A stretch of DNA of 64,000 nucleotides, from the NCBI GenBank assembly GCA_016214985.1, contig JACRMM010000030.1:124001-188000 (forward strand), given 5' to 3'. A program made the translations under genes and the position numbers. This DNA is from Deltaproteobacteria bacterium (GTDB lineage: Bacteria > Desulfobacterota > Deferrisomatia > Deferrisomatales > JACRMM01). Below are positions 55,289-62,731 of the stretch, in pieces. The notes under the pieces were generated by a model that made no database searches, had not been told where the DNA came from, and was given only the letters and a program-made list of their open reading frames with translations. The number at the start of each line of letters is the position of its first letter. Position 1 is the first letter of the stretch.

Positions 55289-55417
55289 ATGAGCAAGATG
55301 TGTGAGAGAAAGCGCGAGATCAAGCGGCGCCGGCAGCGCAAGGCCGAGAGGATCAAGGAGCAGATCAAGGAGCTCAAGGCCCAGGCGGCGAAGACGAAGA
55401 AGTCGAAGCCGTCCTGA
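55289..55417 (+). CDS. Very basic 42-residue protein
   Basis: From ATG 55289, 12 bases after GGGAGAT, the frame reads MSKMCERKREIKRRRQRKAE and goes on in the same Lys/Arg/Glu-rich helical style to SKKSKPS-like end residues before a TGA. A hairpin terminator starts four bases behind the stop. It is short enough to be missed by usual gene-length cutoffs. The composition suggests binding to RNA or ribosomes, but I recognise no named family. Confidence 0.6.
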   Translation: MSKMCERKREIKRRRQRKAERIKEQIKELKAQAAKTKKSKPS

Positions 55418-55420
55418 AGC

Positions 55421-55464
55421 CAGCGAGGCCCCGGGCGCACCGCAAGGTCCTCGGGGCCTCGCTG
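55421..55464 (+). terminator. Hairpin terminator of the hem operon region
   Basis: A perfect 12-bp stem, CAGCGAGGCCCC (55421-55432) with GGGGCCTCGCTG (55453-55464), has a 20-base loop. It directly follows the 42-codon gene; no T-run is behind it. Confidence 0.6.
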
Positions 55465-55556
55465 CGTCCGGAGCTTGCGATCTTTCTCTGCTCCGGTCCT
55501 GCGCGGCGGTCTTATGTTGGCATGGGTAGTTCACCACTGTGAGAGAGGAGACACTC

Positions 55557-56105
55557 ATGACCAGATTGAGCAGAGCAGTCGCGTTTCTGCTGGCGGCGAG
55601 CGTCGCGGGGTTGGCCTGGGCGGCAGAAGAGCACGCCATGACGACGGACCGGCCCGCATCGAAGGAGTTCCAAGACGTGAAGAAGCTTGCCGGCCGCTGG
55701 ACCGGCACGGCGACCGAGTCCGACGGGAAGGTGAGCCCGGTCACGGTCGACTACCGGGTGACCTCGGCCGGCAGCGCGGTCGAAGAGCGCCTGATGGCCG
55801 GCACGCCGCACGAGATGGTCGACATGTACTACGACGAGGGCGGCGGGCTCGTACTGATGCACTACTGTGCCTTCGGCAACCGTCCGCGCATGGTGGTCAA
55901 GCAGGCAGAAGCGGGCCGGCTGGCGCTCGAGATGGGGCCGTCACCGGGCATCGACGTGGCCAAGGACCAGCACATGCACTCCCTGGTGCTCGAGTACCCG
56001 GATGCCGATCACCTGACCCAGCGCTGGGTGTCCTACGCGAACGGGGCGCCCGGCGGCACGGTCGTCTTCGCACTCACCCGAGAAAAGGAGAAGGCCGGAC
56101 AGTAA
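55557..56105 (+). CDS. Exported lipocalin-like protein (DUF1579-like)
   Basis: The 182-residue protein has a cleavable signal peptide (residues 1-22, ending GLAWA). The mature part starts with a segment like the opening of lipocalin-type barrels (DVKKLAGRWTGTATESDGK) and is all beta (VTVDYRVTSAGSAVEERL, MVDMYYDEGGGLVLMHYC). This resembles DUF1579/nitrobindin-like small barrels that bind hydrophobic ligands or heme. No heme-ligand pattern can be fixed by eye. ATG 55557 follows GAGAGGAGA. It stands alone between two gene-poor stretches. Confidence 0.7.
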   Translation: MTRLSRAVAFLLAASVAGLAWAAEEHAMTTDRPASKEFQDVKKLAGRWTGTATESDGKVSPVTVDYRVTSAGSAVEERLMAGTPHEMVDMYYDEGGGLVLMHYCAFGNRPRMVVKQAEAGRLALEMGPSPGIDVAKDQHMHSLVLEYPDADHLTQRWVSYANGAPGGTVVFALTREKEKAGQ

Positions 56106-56669
56106 GCACGGAGGCCGGCGGGCGTTGACGCCGCCGCGGCCCGTGGGCTAGGATGGCGCCCGCTGGACGAGGGGAGGGGGCATGGCGCGGGGACGACCTC
56201 CGGGAAGCCGCACGCACGAGAGAAACCACAGGCGGCCGCATTCGCTGGGAGCAACCGGCGGATGCGGCCGTTCTTGCTCTCGGCATTCAAGAGAAGCGGT
56301 GGTTGCGGGCCGCAAGGCCGGGCGTATCGGGAGTCGTCGCTGCCAGCCAGGATCCAGGGCGTCGCGAGCAGTCGGCAAACGGCGGATGGATCCGCGGTGT
56401 CAGCGGCCGGGAAGAGGCTGCCCTGCGGCGACCGAAGGCGAGGGAACCAGCGGATGACCGGGTCCTCGGTCGGGGTGCGTTCGTGTACGTCCGCACAAGG
56501 GGCGACTGCGGAAGAAGAAGAGGTATGGAAAGCACGTCGACTCAAAATCTCCCGAACGTCCCTCAAAACCTCCTCAAGTGGGTGCTCGTGAGATCCACTT
56601 CGTAGTCCGCGTCGGGACGGCGAGCATCTTCGCCGTATGCGACCTATGGACCCCCTGCGACCGCATCTG
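56106..56669. other. Non-coding stretch before the IS66 remnant
   Basis: Several open frames exist but all are Arg/Ser/Pro-biased and lack ribosome-binding sites. Repeated GCGGCCG and GGATCC-like short phrases are seen, no clear element. A long hairpin-rich composition (GGCGGATGCGGCCG near 56258) may be a decayed mobile element. I see nothing that can be named. Confidence 0.4.
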
Positions 56670-56858
56670 TCAGGCAGGCAGGTCCTCGGGTCGAAGCCTG
56701 TGGGGCAGGAGGGCGCAGTAGTCCTTCGACTCCGTGGCGTGGGGCAGCCTGTCGAACAGGTGCCGCAGATACCAGTAGGGATCGTGGCCGTTGGGTTTCA
56801 CCGACGCGATCAGGCTGTAGAGAGTAGCGTTCGCGTGGGCGCGGTCCTGGAAGGCGGC
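56670..56858 (-). pseudogene. IS66-family transposase remnant (C-terminal end)
   Basis: On the minus strand the last 60 codons read NATLYSLIASVKPNGHDPYW, then YLRHLFDRLP and ALLPHRL before the stop, which is the conserved tail of IS66 TnpC transposases (LYSLIETAKANG-type). The remaining 400 or more residues are absent. The fragment abuts the araC/aldolase duplication at 56878. Confidence 0.75.
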
Positions 56859-56877
56859 GGAGCCAGTTCTTTCGCTA

Positions 56878-57100
56878 CACGAATGCCAACCCGGCGCACT
56901 TCTATAATCGAATGCTCCTCGAGACGCGGCCGCGAACTGATTCGAGACCGGACGCTGTCCGTCAAGGAGGCCGGCTATCTTCTGGGATTCAAGATCAGCA
57001 GCCACTTCGTTGCTGCCTCAGGCAAATACTTGGCTCGACGCCCGTGGAATATGGCGACGGTTGCGGTCATGTTCCTGCCGATCTGGCCGACCCGGCCTGA
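56878..57100 (+). pseudogene. AraC-family regulator fragment (DNA-binding end, frameshifted)
   Basis: It corresponds to the last 74 codons of the intact AraC gene at 59817-60758 (FYNRMLLE, then the second HTH). One extra base at about 56929 (CTCGAGACG against CTCGAACG) shifts the frame, and everything before codon 240 of the gene is missing, replaced by the IS66 remnant. It cannot make a regulator. Confidence 0.85.
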
Positions 57101-57165
57101 CGCCCCCCTTATCAAAAAGCTCCAGCACGTCCTTGAATCCGGCGGAAATCAGATATCAATTTGGG

Positions 57166-57194
57166 TTGCACGGAACGACGTCTTTGTTTATTCG
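57166..57194 (+). promoter_or_regulatory. Possible promoter of the aldolase operon, kept in both duplicate copies
   Basis: TTGCAC at 57166-57171 is followed after 17 bases by TATTCG (57189-57194), a weak -10. The same stretch is preserved in the second copy (about 60824-60852). Between here and the start codon lies GAGACGCCATATCG, which may be part of an AraC operator. The assignment is weak. Confidence 0.3.
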
Positions 57195-57247
57195 TTGAAA
57201 TCAGTGAGACGCCATATCGACGTATGCATTGGAAGGAGTGCGAAATC

Positions 57248-58102
57248 ATGCCAGCAGTTCCGATGCAAGACATTCTCAGCGATGCATTTGAAAAGCGCTA
57301 TGGGGTCGGCGCCTTTAATATTGTCAACGATCTGACGATGGACGCTGTTCTCGGGGCAGCGGCCGAGACCGGTTCCCCGGTCATCGTTCAGGTATCACTG
57401 AAGACGGTCAAGCAGATGGGAGCACGTCTTATTGCACTGATGTTCGCGGAGATGGCGCGACGCATTCCTGTACCGGCAGCCTTGCACCTGGACCACTGTC
57501 CGGATCGCAAGGTGATTGAAGACTGCGTCGAGGCTGGCTGGAGTTCCGTGCTCTTTGACGCCTCCACGTTGAGTTTTGAGGAAAACCTTGTGCAGACCAA
57601 AGAAGTGGTTGCCCTCGCTCATCGCTACGGTGTCGCGGTCGAAGGTGAGTTGGAGGCCATCAAGGGTGTGGAAGATGGTGTGGGCAGCGAGCACGGGGGG
57701 GCCGTTGTGGCGCTGGACAAGGCGGTCCAGTTCATTCGCGAAACAGGCATCGACTGCTTCGCGCCGGCCATCGGCACAGCGCATGGAGTGTACAAAGGCG
57801 AGCCAAAGATCAACTTTGAGCGGGTTTCCGAGATTGTAGCTGCCGAACCGATTCCACTGGTGATCCACGGAGGCACAGGATTGAGCGATGAAGTGTTCCA
57901 TGAGCTGATCCGCCGCGGGGCGGTCAAGACCAACATCTCGACGCAACTGAAGATTACTCTGGCCGACAGCTTCCGCACCTATCTGAACGGGCGACCAGCG
58001 GAGTATGACCCGCTCAAATTGCTGAATGCAGTGAAGAAGGATGTGCAGGCGATGGCCGCGGGCTTCATGCGGGTCTTCGGGAGCGAAGGAAGGGCGGCAT
58101 GA
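57248..58102 (+). CDS. Class II ketose-bisphosphate aldolase (fructose/tagatose-bisphosphate type)
   Basis: The 284-residue zinc aldolase shows the catalytic Asp82 and zinc ligand His83 in HLDHC, then GTAHGVYKG and HGGTGLSDE with further zinc-binding His, and the phosphate-binding NISTQLK. In the family a Gly usually follows HLDH; here it is Cys84. It should cleave a 1,6-bisphosphorylated ketose to DHAP plus an aldehyde; sugar unknown. ATG 57248 follows GGAAGGAG by 9 bases. The HAD gene overlaps its stop (ATGA). Lower GC than the hem region suggests transfer. Confidence 0.9.
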   Translation: MPAVPMQDILSDAFEKRYGVGAFNIVNDLTMDAVLGAAAETGSPVIVQVSLKTVKQMGARLIALMFAEMARRIPVPAALHLDHCPDRKVIEDCVEAGWSSVLFDASTLSFEENLVQTKEVVALAHRYGVAVEGELEAIKGVEDGVGSEHGGAVVALDKAVQFIRETGIDCFAPAIGTAHGVYKGEPKINFERVSEIVAAEPIPLVIHGGTGLSDEVFHELIRRGAVKTNISTQLKITLADSFRTYLNGRPAEYDPLKLLNAVKKDVQAMAAGFMRVFGSEGRAA

Positions 58103-58893
58103 ACAAGGTATTGATCTACGATTGCGACGGCGTGCTGGGCGACACGGAAAAGCACGGGCACCTGCCTGCATTCAACCAGATGTGGCAGGAACTGGGCGTT
58201 CCCTGGGAATGGTCGGTGGAGGAATACGGGCGAAAGCTCAAGATCGGCGGCGGCAAGGAACGGATGAGCAGTCTCTTCGACGAACCGGAATTCCTCGAGG
58301 TATTCACTCCGCCCGAAAACGAACAGGCGCGCAAGGAACTGATCGCTCTCTGGCACAAACGCAAGAGCGCTATCTACAAGGAGATTGTCAACTCCGGCAA
58401 GATTCCGCCCCGTCCCGGCGTGAAGCGCCTGGCTGAAGAGGCGCTGAAGAGGGGCTGGAAACTGGCTGTGGCCTCCACATCGGCGCAGGAATCCGTTGAG
58501 GCCGTCCTGCTCCGTGCGATGGGAGCCGAAACCGCAGGGCGTTTTGCCTTGATTCTGGCCGGAGATGTCGTTCAGGCGAAAAAGCCTGCGCCGGACATTT
58601 ACCTAATGACCGCGGATAGGCTGGCCGTCAGCCCGGCGGAATGCGTCGTGGTGGAAGACTCCAACAATGGCTTGGTTGCCGCCGTCTCGGCAGACATGAA
58701 ATGCGTGGTCACTGTGAGTGGCTATACCCGGGAAGAGAATTTTTCGACGGCGGATATTGTCTTGAGCTGTCTCGGCGATCCGGGCGGGGAGGCCTGCGAA
58801 GTGTTGGCCAATCGCTCCAGTGCAAAGCCGGGTCAGATCTTCACCGTGGACGATCTGGAGTGCGTATTGACCCCTGGGACGGTAGCCGGATAG
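58099..58893 (+). CDS. HAD-superfamily hydrolase (beta-phosphoglucomutase / CbbY-like)
   Basis: The 264-residue HAD enzyme has motif I DCDGVLGDTE (nucleophile Asp at 9, acid Asp at 11), motif II Ser/Thr in VASTSAQESV, motif III Lys in QAKKPAPDIY and motif IV VVEDSNNGLVAA. The cap domain has CbbY/phosphoglucomutase style. It may dephosphorylate or isomerise a sugar phosphate made in this cluster. The start overlaps the aldolase stop (ATGA), so the two are made together. No typical gene of a named pathway was recognised, so the substrate is open. Confidence 0.88.
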   Translation: MNKVLIYDCDGVLGDTEKHGHLPAFNQMWQELGVPWEWSVEEYGRKLKIGGGKERMSSLFDEPEFLEVFTPPENEQARKELIALWHKRKSAIYKEIVNSGKIPPRPGVKRLAEEALKRGWKLAVASTSAQESVEAVLLRAMGAETAGRFALILAGDVVQAKKPAPDIYLMTADRLAVSPAECVVVEDSNNGLVAAVSADMKCVVTVSGYTREENFSTADIVLSCLGDPGGEACEVLANRSSAKPGQIFTVDDLECVLTPGTVAG

Positions 58894-58922
58894 TGAGACA
58901 ACAACGTGGGTGGACACAGTAT

Positions 58923-59000
58923 CTGGAAGCCGTCGTGATCCAAAAGCATGGGGAGCTTCACGCCACCCTTGGTGCGCGTGTAGTCGGCCCACGGGAACAG
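58923..59000 (-). pseudogene. IS4-like DDE transposase fragment
   Basis: On the minus strand a short stretch reads PWADYTRTKGGVKL and MLLDHDGF, like the TKGGVKLH...LLDHDG segment that carries the second catalytic Asp region in IS4-type transposases. Nothing else of the gene is left. Confidence 0.6.
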
Positions 59001-59211
59001 GGTCGCTCTTATTTCCCCCCCCCGTGATATGACCGAGAACTGAACATGCAAGAATGCACAAGAGAACGGTGTCGATCTAAGCAAGTGGGGTTCAGTCAGC
59101 ACTCACATGGAGGCTCGTTACTGCGATCTGGGGGGCCTTGCCTAAAATTTGCCAGGAAGGAAGGCATCGAGCACAGTGAGGGCGATGTGCGGCTGCGACG
59201 ACCGCCAACCC

Positions 59212-59364
59212 CTAGTCCATCACATCGGTCATGATGTGGCTGTGGCGGGCGTTGCCCCACAGCTGTAGCGCCAGAAGGGAGCGCACGGCACACGCGGCCG
59301 GGATCATCTGAGAGCCGGGCAGCCCCGCCTGCTCCATCAGGGCATCGAAGGGAAGCTCGGCCAG
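59212..59364 (-). pseudogene. Transposase-like fragment ending in a premature stop
   Basis: Fifty codons on the minus strand read LPFDALMEQAGLPGSQMIPA, then AVRSLLALQLWGNARHSHIM and stop at TAG 59212-59214. The LRSLLALxLWG...HxM phrase resembles the N-terminal region of a DDE transposase family; I cannot name the IS. It is a remnant, without a start codon in frame. Confidence 0.4.
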
Positions 59365-59453
59365 CCTGGCATCCTCGCGGCCCCGCCGTCTTCATGGTAC
59401 CCGTCGGAGGGGCGTGGTATGTTGTAACACGTGTGTCATGCAGGAGGTGAACC

Positions 59454-59540
59454 GTGGGAGCGAGGACGATGCGTCTGGACGAGCAGGCCGAGCAGGCGCT
59501 CGCTGCTGTCAGGGCCAGCACCGGGCTCTCGGTGTCGGAT
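59454..59540 (+). pseudogene. Ribbon-helix-helix antitoxin, N-terminal fragment
   Basis: GTG 59454 follows AGGAGGTGAACC, a fine ribosome-binding site. The 29 codons read MRLDEQAEQALAAVRASTG then LSVSD, the strand and first helix of RHH antitoxins, then break into the inverted FGGY fragment at 59538-59540. A promoter-like TATGTT and an ACACGTGT palindrome lie 20-40 bases upstream, as expected for an autoregulated toxin-antitoxin operon. No toxin remains. Confidence 0.55.
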
Positions 59541-59669
59541 CGGCTTGCCCGGAGAGACGATGCCCAGGTCGGCCGTGCCCAGGGTGACCGTCGCCCTTCC
59601 GGGCCGGGTCGAGCCCATCCCCCCGACGCCCCAGTTCTGATCACCGGCGCGGGCGCACACCGGCGTGCC
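59538..59669 (-). pseudogene. Inverted fragment of FGGY-family sugar kinase
   Basis: Read on the minus strand, 44 codons (GTPVCARAGDQNW, then GMGSTRPGRATVTLGTADLG) match codons 233-276 of the FGGY kinase at 62732 (bases 63428-63559) at 36 of 44 residues. The fragment lies head-to-tail against the antitoxin stub, with the junction at 59538-59540. It carries the kinase's second phosphate/ADP-site region and cannot encode an enzyme. Confidence 0.85.
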
Positions 59670-59816
59670 CACGGATTGCCGCCATGGGTGACCGCGTTGC
59701 CAAAGCCGCGTCCCGCTTCGCTCCGGGTTGCTTGCCCCCCCAGTCTGTGGACGTGTCGCTGTCTGATCGGTGACCATTGCAGAAAAGCAGTTACCTCTTC
59801 CTGACTTGAGGTCGCT

Positions 59817-60758
59817 TTGTTTTCAGAATCGGTGGTAGAACTTTTCGGCCCAAAGTCCACGGCGAGTGCCGCAAGCCGAGTCGAACAGGAGTGTCAATTC
59901 TGGTCGCGAACGGATGGTCACGTCAATGTCCAGCATTTCCGCCCGTCAGAGTCAGCGTCTTACGGGCCCCACACGCATTCGGAATACACTATTGTGATTT
60001 GCCTGGCCGGTGCTGTCTCTAAGACGCAATTGGGAACCACTCACGTCATCGAGGCAGGCGAGGCCATGATCGGCAACTTCGGCGTGGAGCACGCAAGCGC
60101 GTACTTTTTGGAAAATAAGGGTTGCGAAGTCGTCTGCGTGACCGTTGACAGGCGGCTCTTGGCTAACCTGTTGAAAGATGCCGAGCTGCCGGCGCCGAAG
60201 GGGGCGCGGCATCCGGTGTTTCTGGGCAAGCTTCGCTCTCGTGTGCTCTATGCCTGTGCTTTGGACATGGCCCAGGAACTGCCGCGCCGCGACCTCGGCC
60301 ACACGATCGTCGTGGAGGGACTTGCGTTGCGGATGGTCGTCGAGGCGGTGCGCGCTTGGCCACGCTCGCGCGTGACGCCTTGCGAGGTGGATTTGACGCC
60401 CAGGCTACCTCGGCGCGATTTCGTCCGTGCTTACGAGTTCATGCGGTGGTGCCGCAAGGACGAGTTCCGGCTGAAGAACCTGTGCGGCTTCCTCGGCAGT
60501 AGCGAGGAGCGCTTCGCACGGCTGTTTCACGCCGCCACGAATGCCAGCCCGGCGCACTTCTATAATCGAATGCTTCTCGAACGCGGCCGCGAACTGCTTC
60601 GAGACCGGAGGCTGTCCGTCAAGGAGGTCGGCTATCTCCTGGGATTCAAGACTAGCAGCCACTTCGCTGCTGCCTTCGGCAAACACTTCGGCTCGACGCC
60701 TGTGGAGTATCGCAACGGTTGCAGTCATATTCCTGCCGACCTGGCCGACCTGGCGTGA
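59817..60758 (+). CDS. AraC-family transcriptional regulator
   Basis: The 313-residue regulator has an N-terminal cupin-like sensing domain (HTHSEYTIVICLAGAVS, ..AGEAMIGNFGVEHAS), a linker, and a C-terminal double HTH (FRLKNLCGFLGSSEERFARL; LSVKEVGYLLGFKTSSHFAAAF) with the family GSTPVEYR end. TTG 59817 follows GAGG at 6 bases and is the only start in frame. It very likely controls the aldolase/DeoC/kinase genes on either side, since the same control region follows both araC copies. Confidence 0.9.
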   Translation: MFSESVVELFGPKSTASAASRVEQECQFWSRTDGHVNVQHFRPSESASYGPHTHSEYTIVICLAGAVSKTQLGTTHVIEAGEAMIGNFGVEHASAYFLENKGCEVVCVTVDRRLLANLLKDAELPAPKGARHPVFLGKLRSRVLYACALDMAQELPRRDLGHTIVVEGLALRMVVEAVRAWPRSRVTPCEVDLTPRLPRRDFVRAYEFMRWCRKDEFRLKNLCGFLGSSEERFARLFHAATNASPAHFYNRMLLERGRELLRDRRLSVKEVGYLLGFKTSSHFAAAFGKHFGSTPVEYRNGCSHIPADLADLA

Positions 60759-61071
60759 CGCCCCCTTATCAAAAAGCTCCGGCACGTCCTTGAATCCGGC
60801 GGAAATCAGATATCGATTTGGGTTGCACGGAACGACGTCTTTGTTTATTCGTTGAGGTCAGCGAGACGCCATATCGGCTTATGGATTGGAAGGGGTGCGA
60901 AATTATACCAACAGTTCCGATACAATAAATTCTCAGCAAAGCATTTGAAAAGCGCTATGGGGTCGGCGCCTTTAATATTGCCAATGATCTGACGATGGGC
61001 GCTGTTCTCGGGGCGTCGGCCGAGACCGGTTCCCCGGTCATCGTTCAGGTATCACTGAAGACGGACGAGCA
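60535..61071 (+). repeat. Segmental duplication, copy 2
   Basis: This is the partner of 56878-57415. Here the araC end is in frame and complete, while the aldolase part is dead. The homology stops at ACTGAAGACGG (61064), after which the sequence turns to the deoC region. Confidence 0.9.
60905..61064 (+). pseudogene. Class II aldolase 5' fragment, start lost
   Basis: It aligns to the first 53 codons of the aldolase at 57248. The ATG has become ATA (60905-60907), codon 8 is TAA, and only YGVGAFNI-type sequence is left before the homology ends. It is not expressed as an aldolase. Confidence 0.88.
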
Positions 61072-61188
61072 GAGAGACCGTGTTCGCTAGGTCCAGCCGT
61101 CCGGATTAACCCTTCAATTGCTTGAACGCGACTTCCTGTCAATTGCTCTGGGACAGCAGCAGGACATCCGTATAGGAGCGAAGGCGTG

Positions 61189-61893
61189 ATGGACGTCACA
61201 CAACTCGACAAGGCTTCGTTTGCTCGGCTGCTTGACCATTCGCCGCTCCATCCACGCCTCCAGCGAGAGGACATCCTGCGCGCCGTCGAGGAGTGCAAGC
61301 AATACGGCTTTGGCGCCGTCTATGTCGGGAGTTGCTGGCTGCCTATGGTGGTGCAGGAACTCGCCGGTCACGATGTCCGGTTCGGAGTCGGCGTCGGGTT
61401 CCCCCTGGGTACGAGCAGCACCAAAGCCAAGTTGCACGAAGCCGAAGACGCGCTGGAAGAGGGCGCGACCGCGCTCGACTTGCAGATCAACACCGGTTTC
61501 CTGAAGGACGGCCGCTATCAGGAAGTTCTGGACGAGATCCGTAGCTTCGTCGACCTGGCCCGGCCCCGGGCTGTCACCAAGGTGATCATCGAGGTCGGTT
61601 TCCTCGCGCGCGAGGAGATCATCGCCGCGTGCCGCTTGGTGGAAGAGGCCGGCGCAGACTATGCCAAGACCTCCAGCGGCCGCGGCGACCGCGGGCCGCA
61701 CCTGTGGGAGGTCGAACTGATGCGCGAAGTGCTCTCGCCGGCCGTGAAGGTCAAGGCCTCGGGCATCGGCAGTTACTTTCCCACCGCCATCGCGCTGGCC
61801 TGCCTGCGCGCGGGGGCCGAACGGATCGGCACGCGCCAGGCCGTGGAGATCGTCGAAGGGTTCGATCTGGCCCGCAATCTCGGGCTATGCTGA
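61189..61893 (+). CDS. DeoC-family aldolase (deoxyribose-phosphate aldolase-like), paralogue 1
   Basis: The 234-residue class I aldolase has Asp97, Lys160 in AKTSSG (Schiff-base lysine of DeoC) and Lys189 in VKVKASG, the three positions expected of DeoC. DeoC cleaves 2-deoxyribose 5-phosphate to acetaldehyde and glyceraldehyde 3-phosphate. The NTGFLKDG loop is slightly unlike the usual DeoC, so a related substrate is possible. ATG 61189 follows AGGAG and AAGG; GTG 61186 directly before it is an alternative. Second paralogue 84 bases downstream. Confidence 0.88.
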   Translation: MDVTQLDKASFARLLDHSPLHPRLQREDILRAVEECKQYGFGAVYVGSCWLPMVVQELAGHDVRFGVGVGFPLGTSSTKAKLHEAEDALEEGATALDLQINTGFLKDGRYQEVLDEIRSFVDLARPRAVTKVIIEVGFLAREEIIAACRLVEEAGADYAKTSSGRGDRGPHLWEVELMREVLSPAVKVKASGIGSYFPTAIALACLRAGAERIGTRQAVEIVEGFDLARNLGLC

Positions 61894-61977
61894 CCGCCGG
61901 ACCCGTGAACACCGTCGCCCCTGCGGGGGCTCCGGAACTCCTGCCCGTGTGGCAAGTCGAGAAAGGAGCAGCGGATC

Positions 61978-62718
61978 ATGATTGACCTCTCCAAGCAGGA
62001 CGCGAAAGGGCTGGCCCGGGTGTTCGACTACTCGGTGCTGCCCAAGAACACCACCGAAGCCGAAATCCGCAAGGGTTGCGCGCTGACGCGCCAGTACGAG
62101 TTCGCGGCTTTCTACAGCGCCAGCGCCTACTGGACGCCTGTCATCAAGGAGGAACTGGCCGGGTACCCGCACATCGAGATCGGCACTGGGATCGCGTTCC
62201 CGTGGGGAGCCGCGCCCTCCGCCGTCAAGGCTTACGAGGTCGAGGACGCGGTGCGCCGGGGTTGCACGGCGGTCGATATGGTGCTGAACATCGGCGCGTT
62301 GAAGGATAAGCGCTACGAGGTCGTCCGCGAGGAGCTCAAGGACTTCGTCCAGGCGGCCGTCCCGGCGGTCACCAAGTGCATCCTCGAGGTCTGTTTCCTC
62401 ACGGACGAGGAGATTGCGACGGCCTGCCGGTTGATCCACGAAACCGGCGTGCAGTATGCCAAGACGTCCTCCGGCCAGTTCGAAGGACCCGGCCTGGAGC
62501 AGTTCCTGGTCATGGTGAAGACGCTGGAAGGTACTGCCGTGAAGCTGAAGGTGGCCGGCGTGAAGTTCCCGCGCCCGCAGAACGCTTACGTGTTCCTGCT
62601 GGCCGGCGCAGACCGTATCGGCACCCGGGACGCCCCGGCGATCATCGACGCTCTTGATCAGATGCGGCAACTGGGTATCGTCCCGAAGCTAAAACTTCCG
62701 CAGCCCCTTACCCCGTAA
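61978..62718 (+). CDS. DeoC-family aldolase, paralogue 2
   Basis: The 246-residue protein has Asp100, Lys162 in AKTSSG and Lys191 in LKVAG, so all catalytic positions are again present. Overall it differs a lot from paralogue 1 (for instance DMVLNIGALKD against LDLQINTGFLKDG), so this is not a recent copy; the two may form a hetero-oligomer or act on different substrates. ATG 61978 follows GAAAGGAG. The FGGY kinase starts 13 bases after its stop. Confidence 0.88.
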   Translation: MIDLSKQDAKGLARVFDYSVLPKNTTEAEIRKGCALTRQYEFAAFYSASAYWTPVIKEELAGYPHIEIGTGIAFPWGAAPSAVKAYEVEDAVRRGCTAVDMVLNIGALKDKRYEVVREELKDFVQAAVPAVTKCILEVCFLTDEEIATACRLIHETGVQYAKTSSGQFEGPGLEQFLVMVKTLEGTAVKLKVAGVKFPRPQNAYVFLLAGADRIGTRDAPAIIDALDQMRQLGIVPKLKLPQPLTP

Positions 62719-62731
62719 GGAGGGACTCACC

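Larger units (their letters stand above)
56878..57415 (+). repeat. Segmental duplication, copy 1 (araC 3' end to aldolase 5' end)
   Basis: This segment matches 60535-61071 almost throughout (about nine bases in ten by eye). It covers the 3' end of an AraC gene, the whole intergenic control region and the first roughly 55 codons of a class II aldolase. The match ends at ACTGAAGACGG (57407). The coding start of the aldolase is intact in this copy; the araC part is frameshifted. Confidence 0.9.

Noticed and set aside
56153..56605. Plus- and minus-strand frames of 100-177 codons in the gap after the lipocalin-like gene
   Set aside because: Arg/Pro/Ser-rich in all frames, no ribosome-binding site, no family-like segment.
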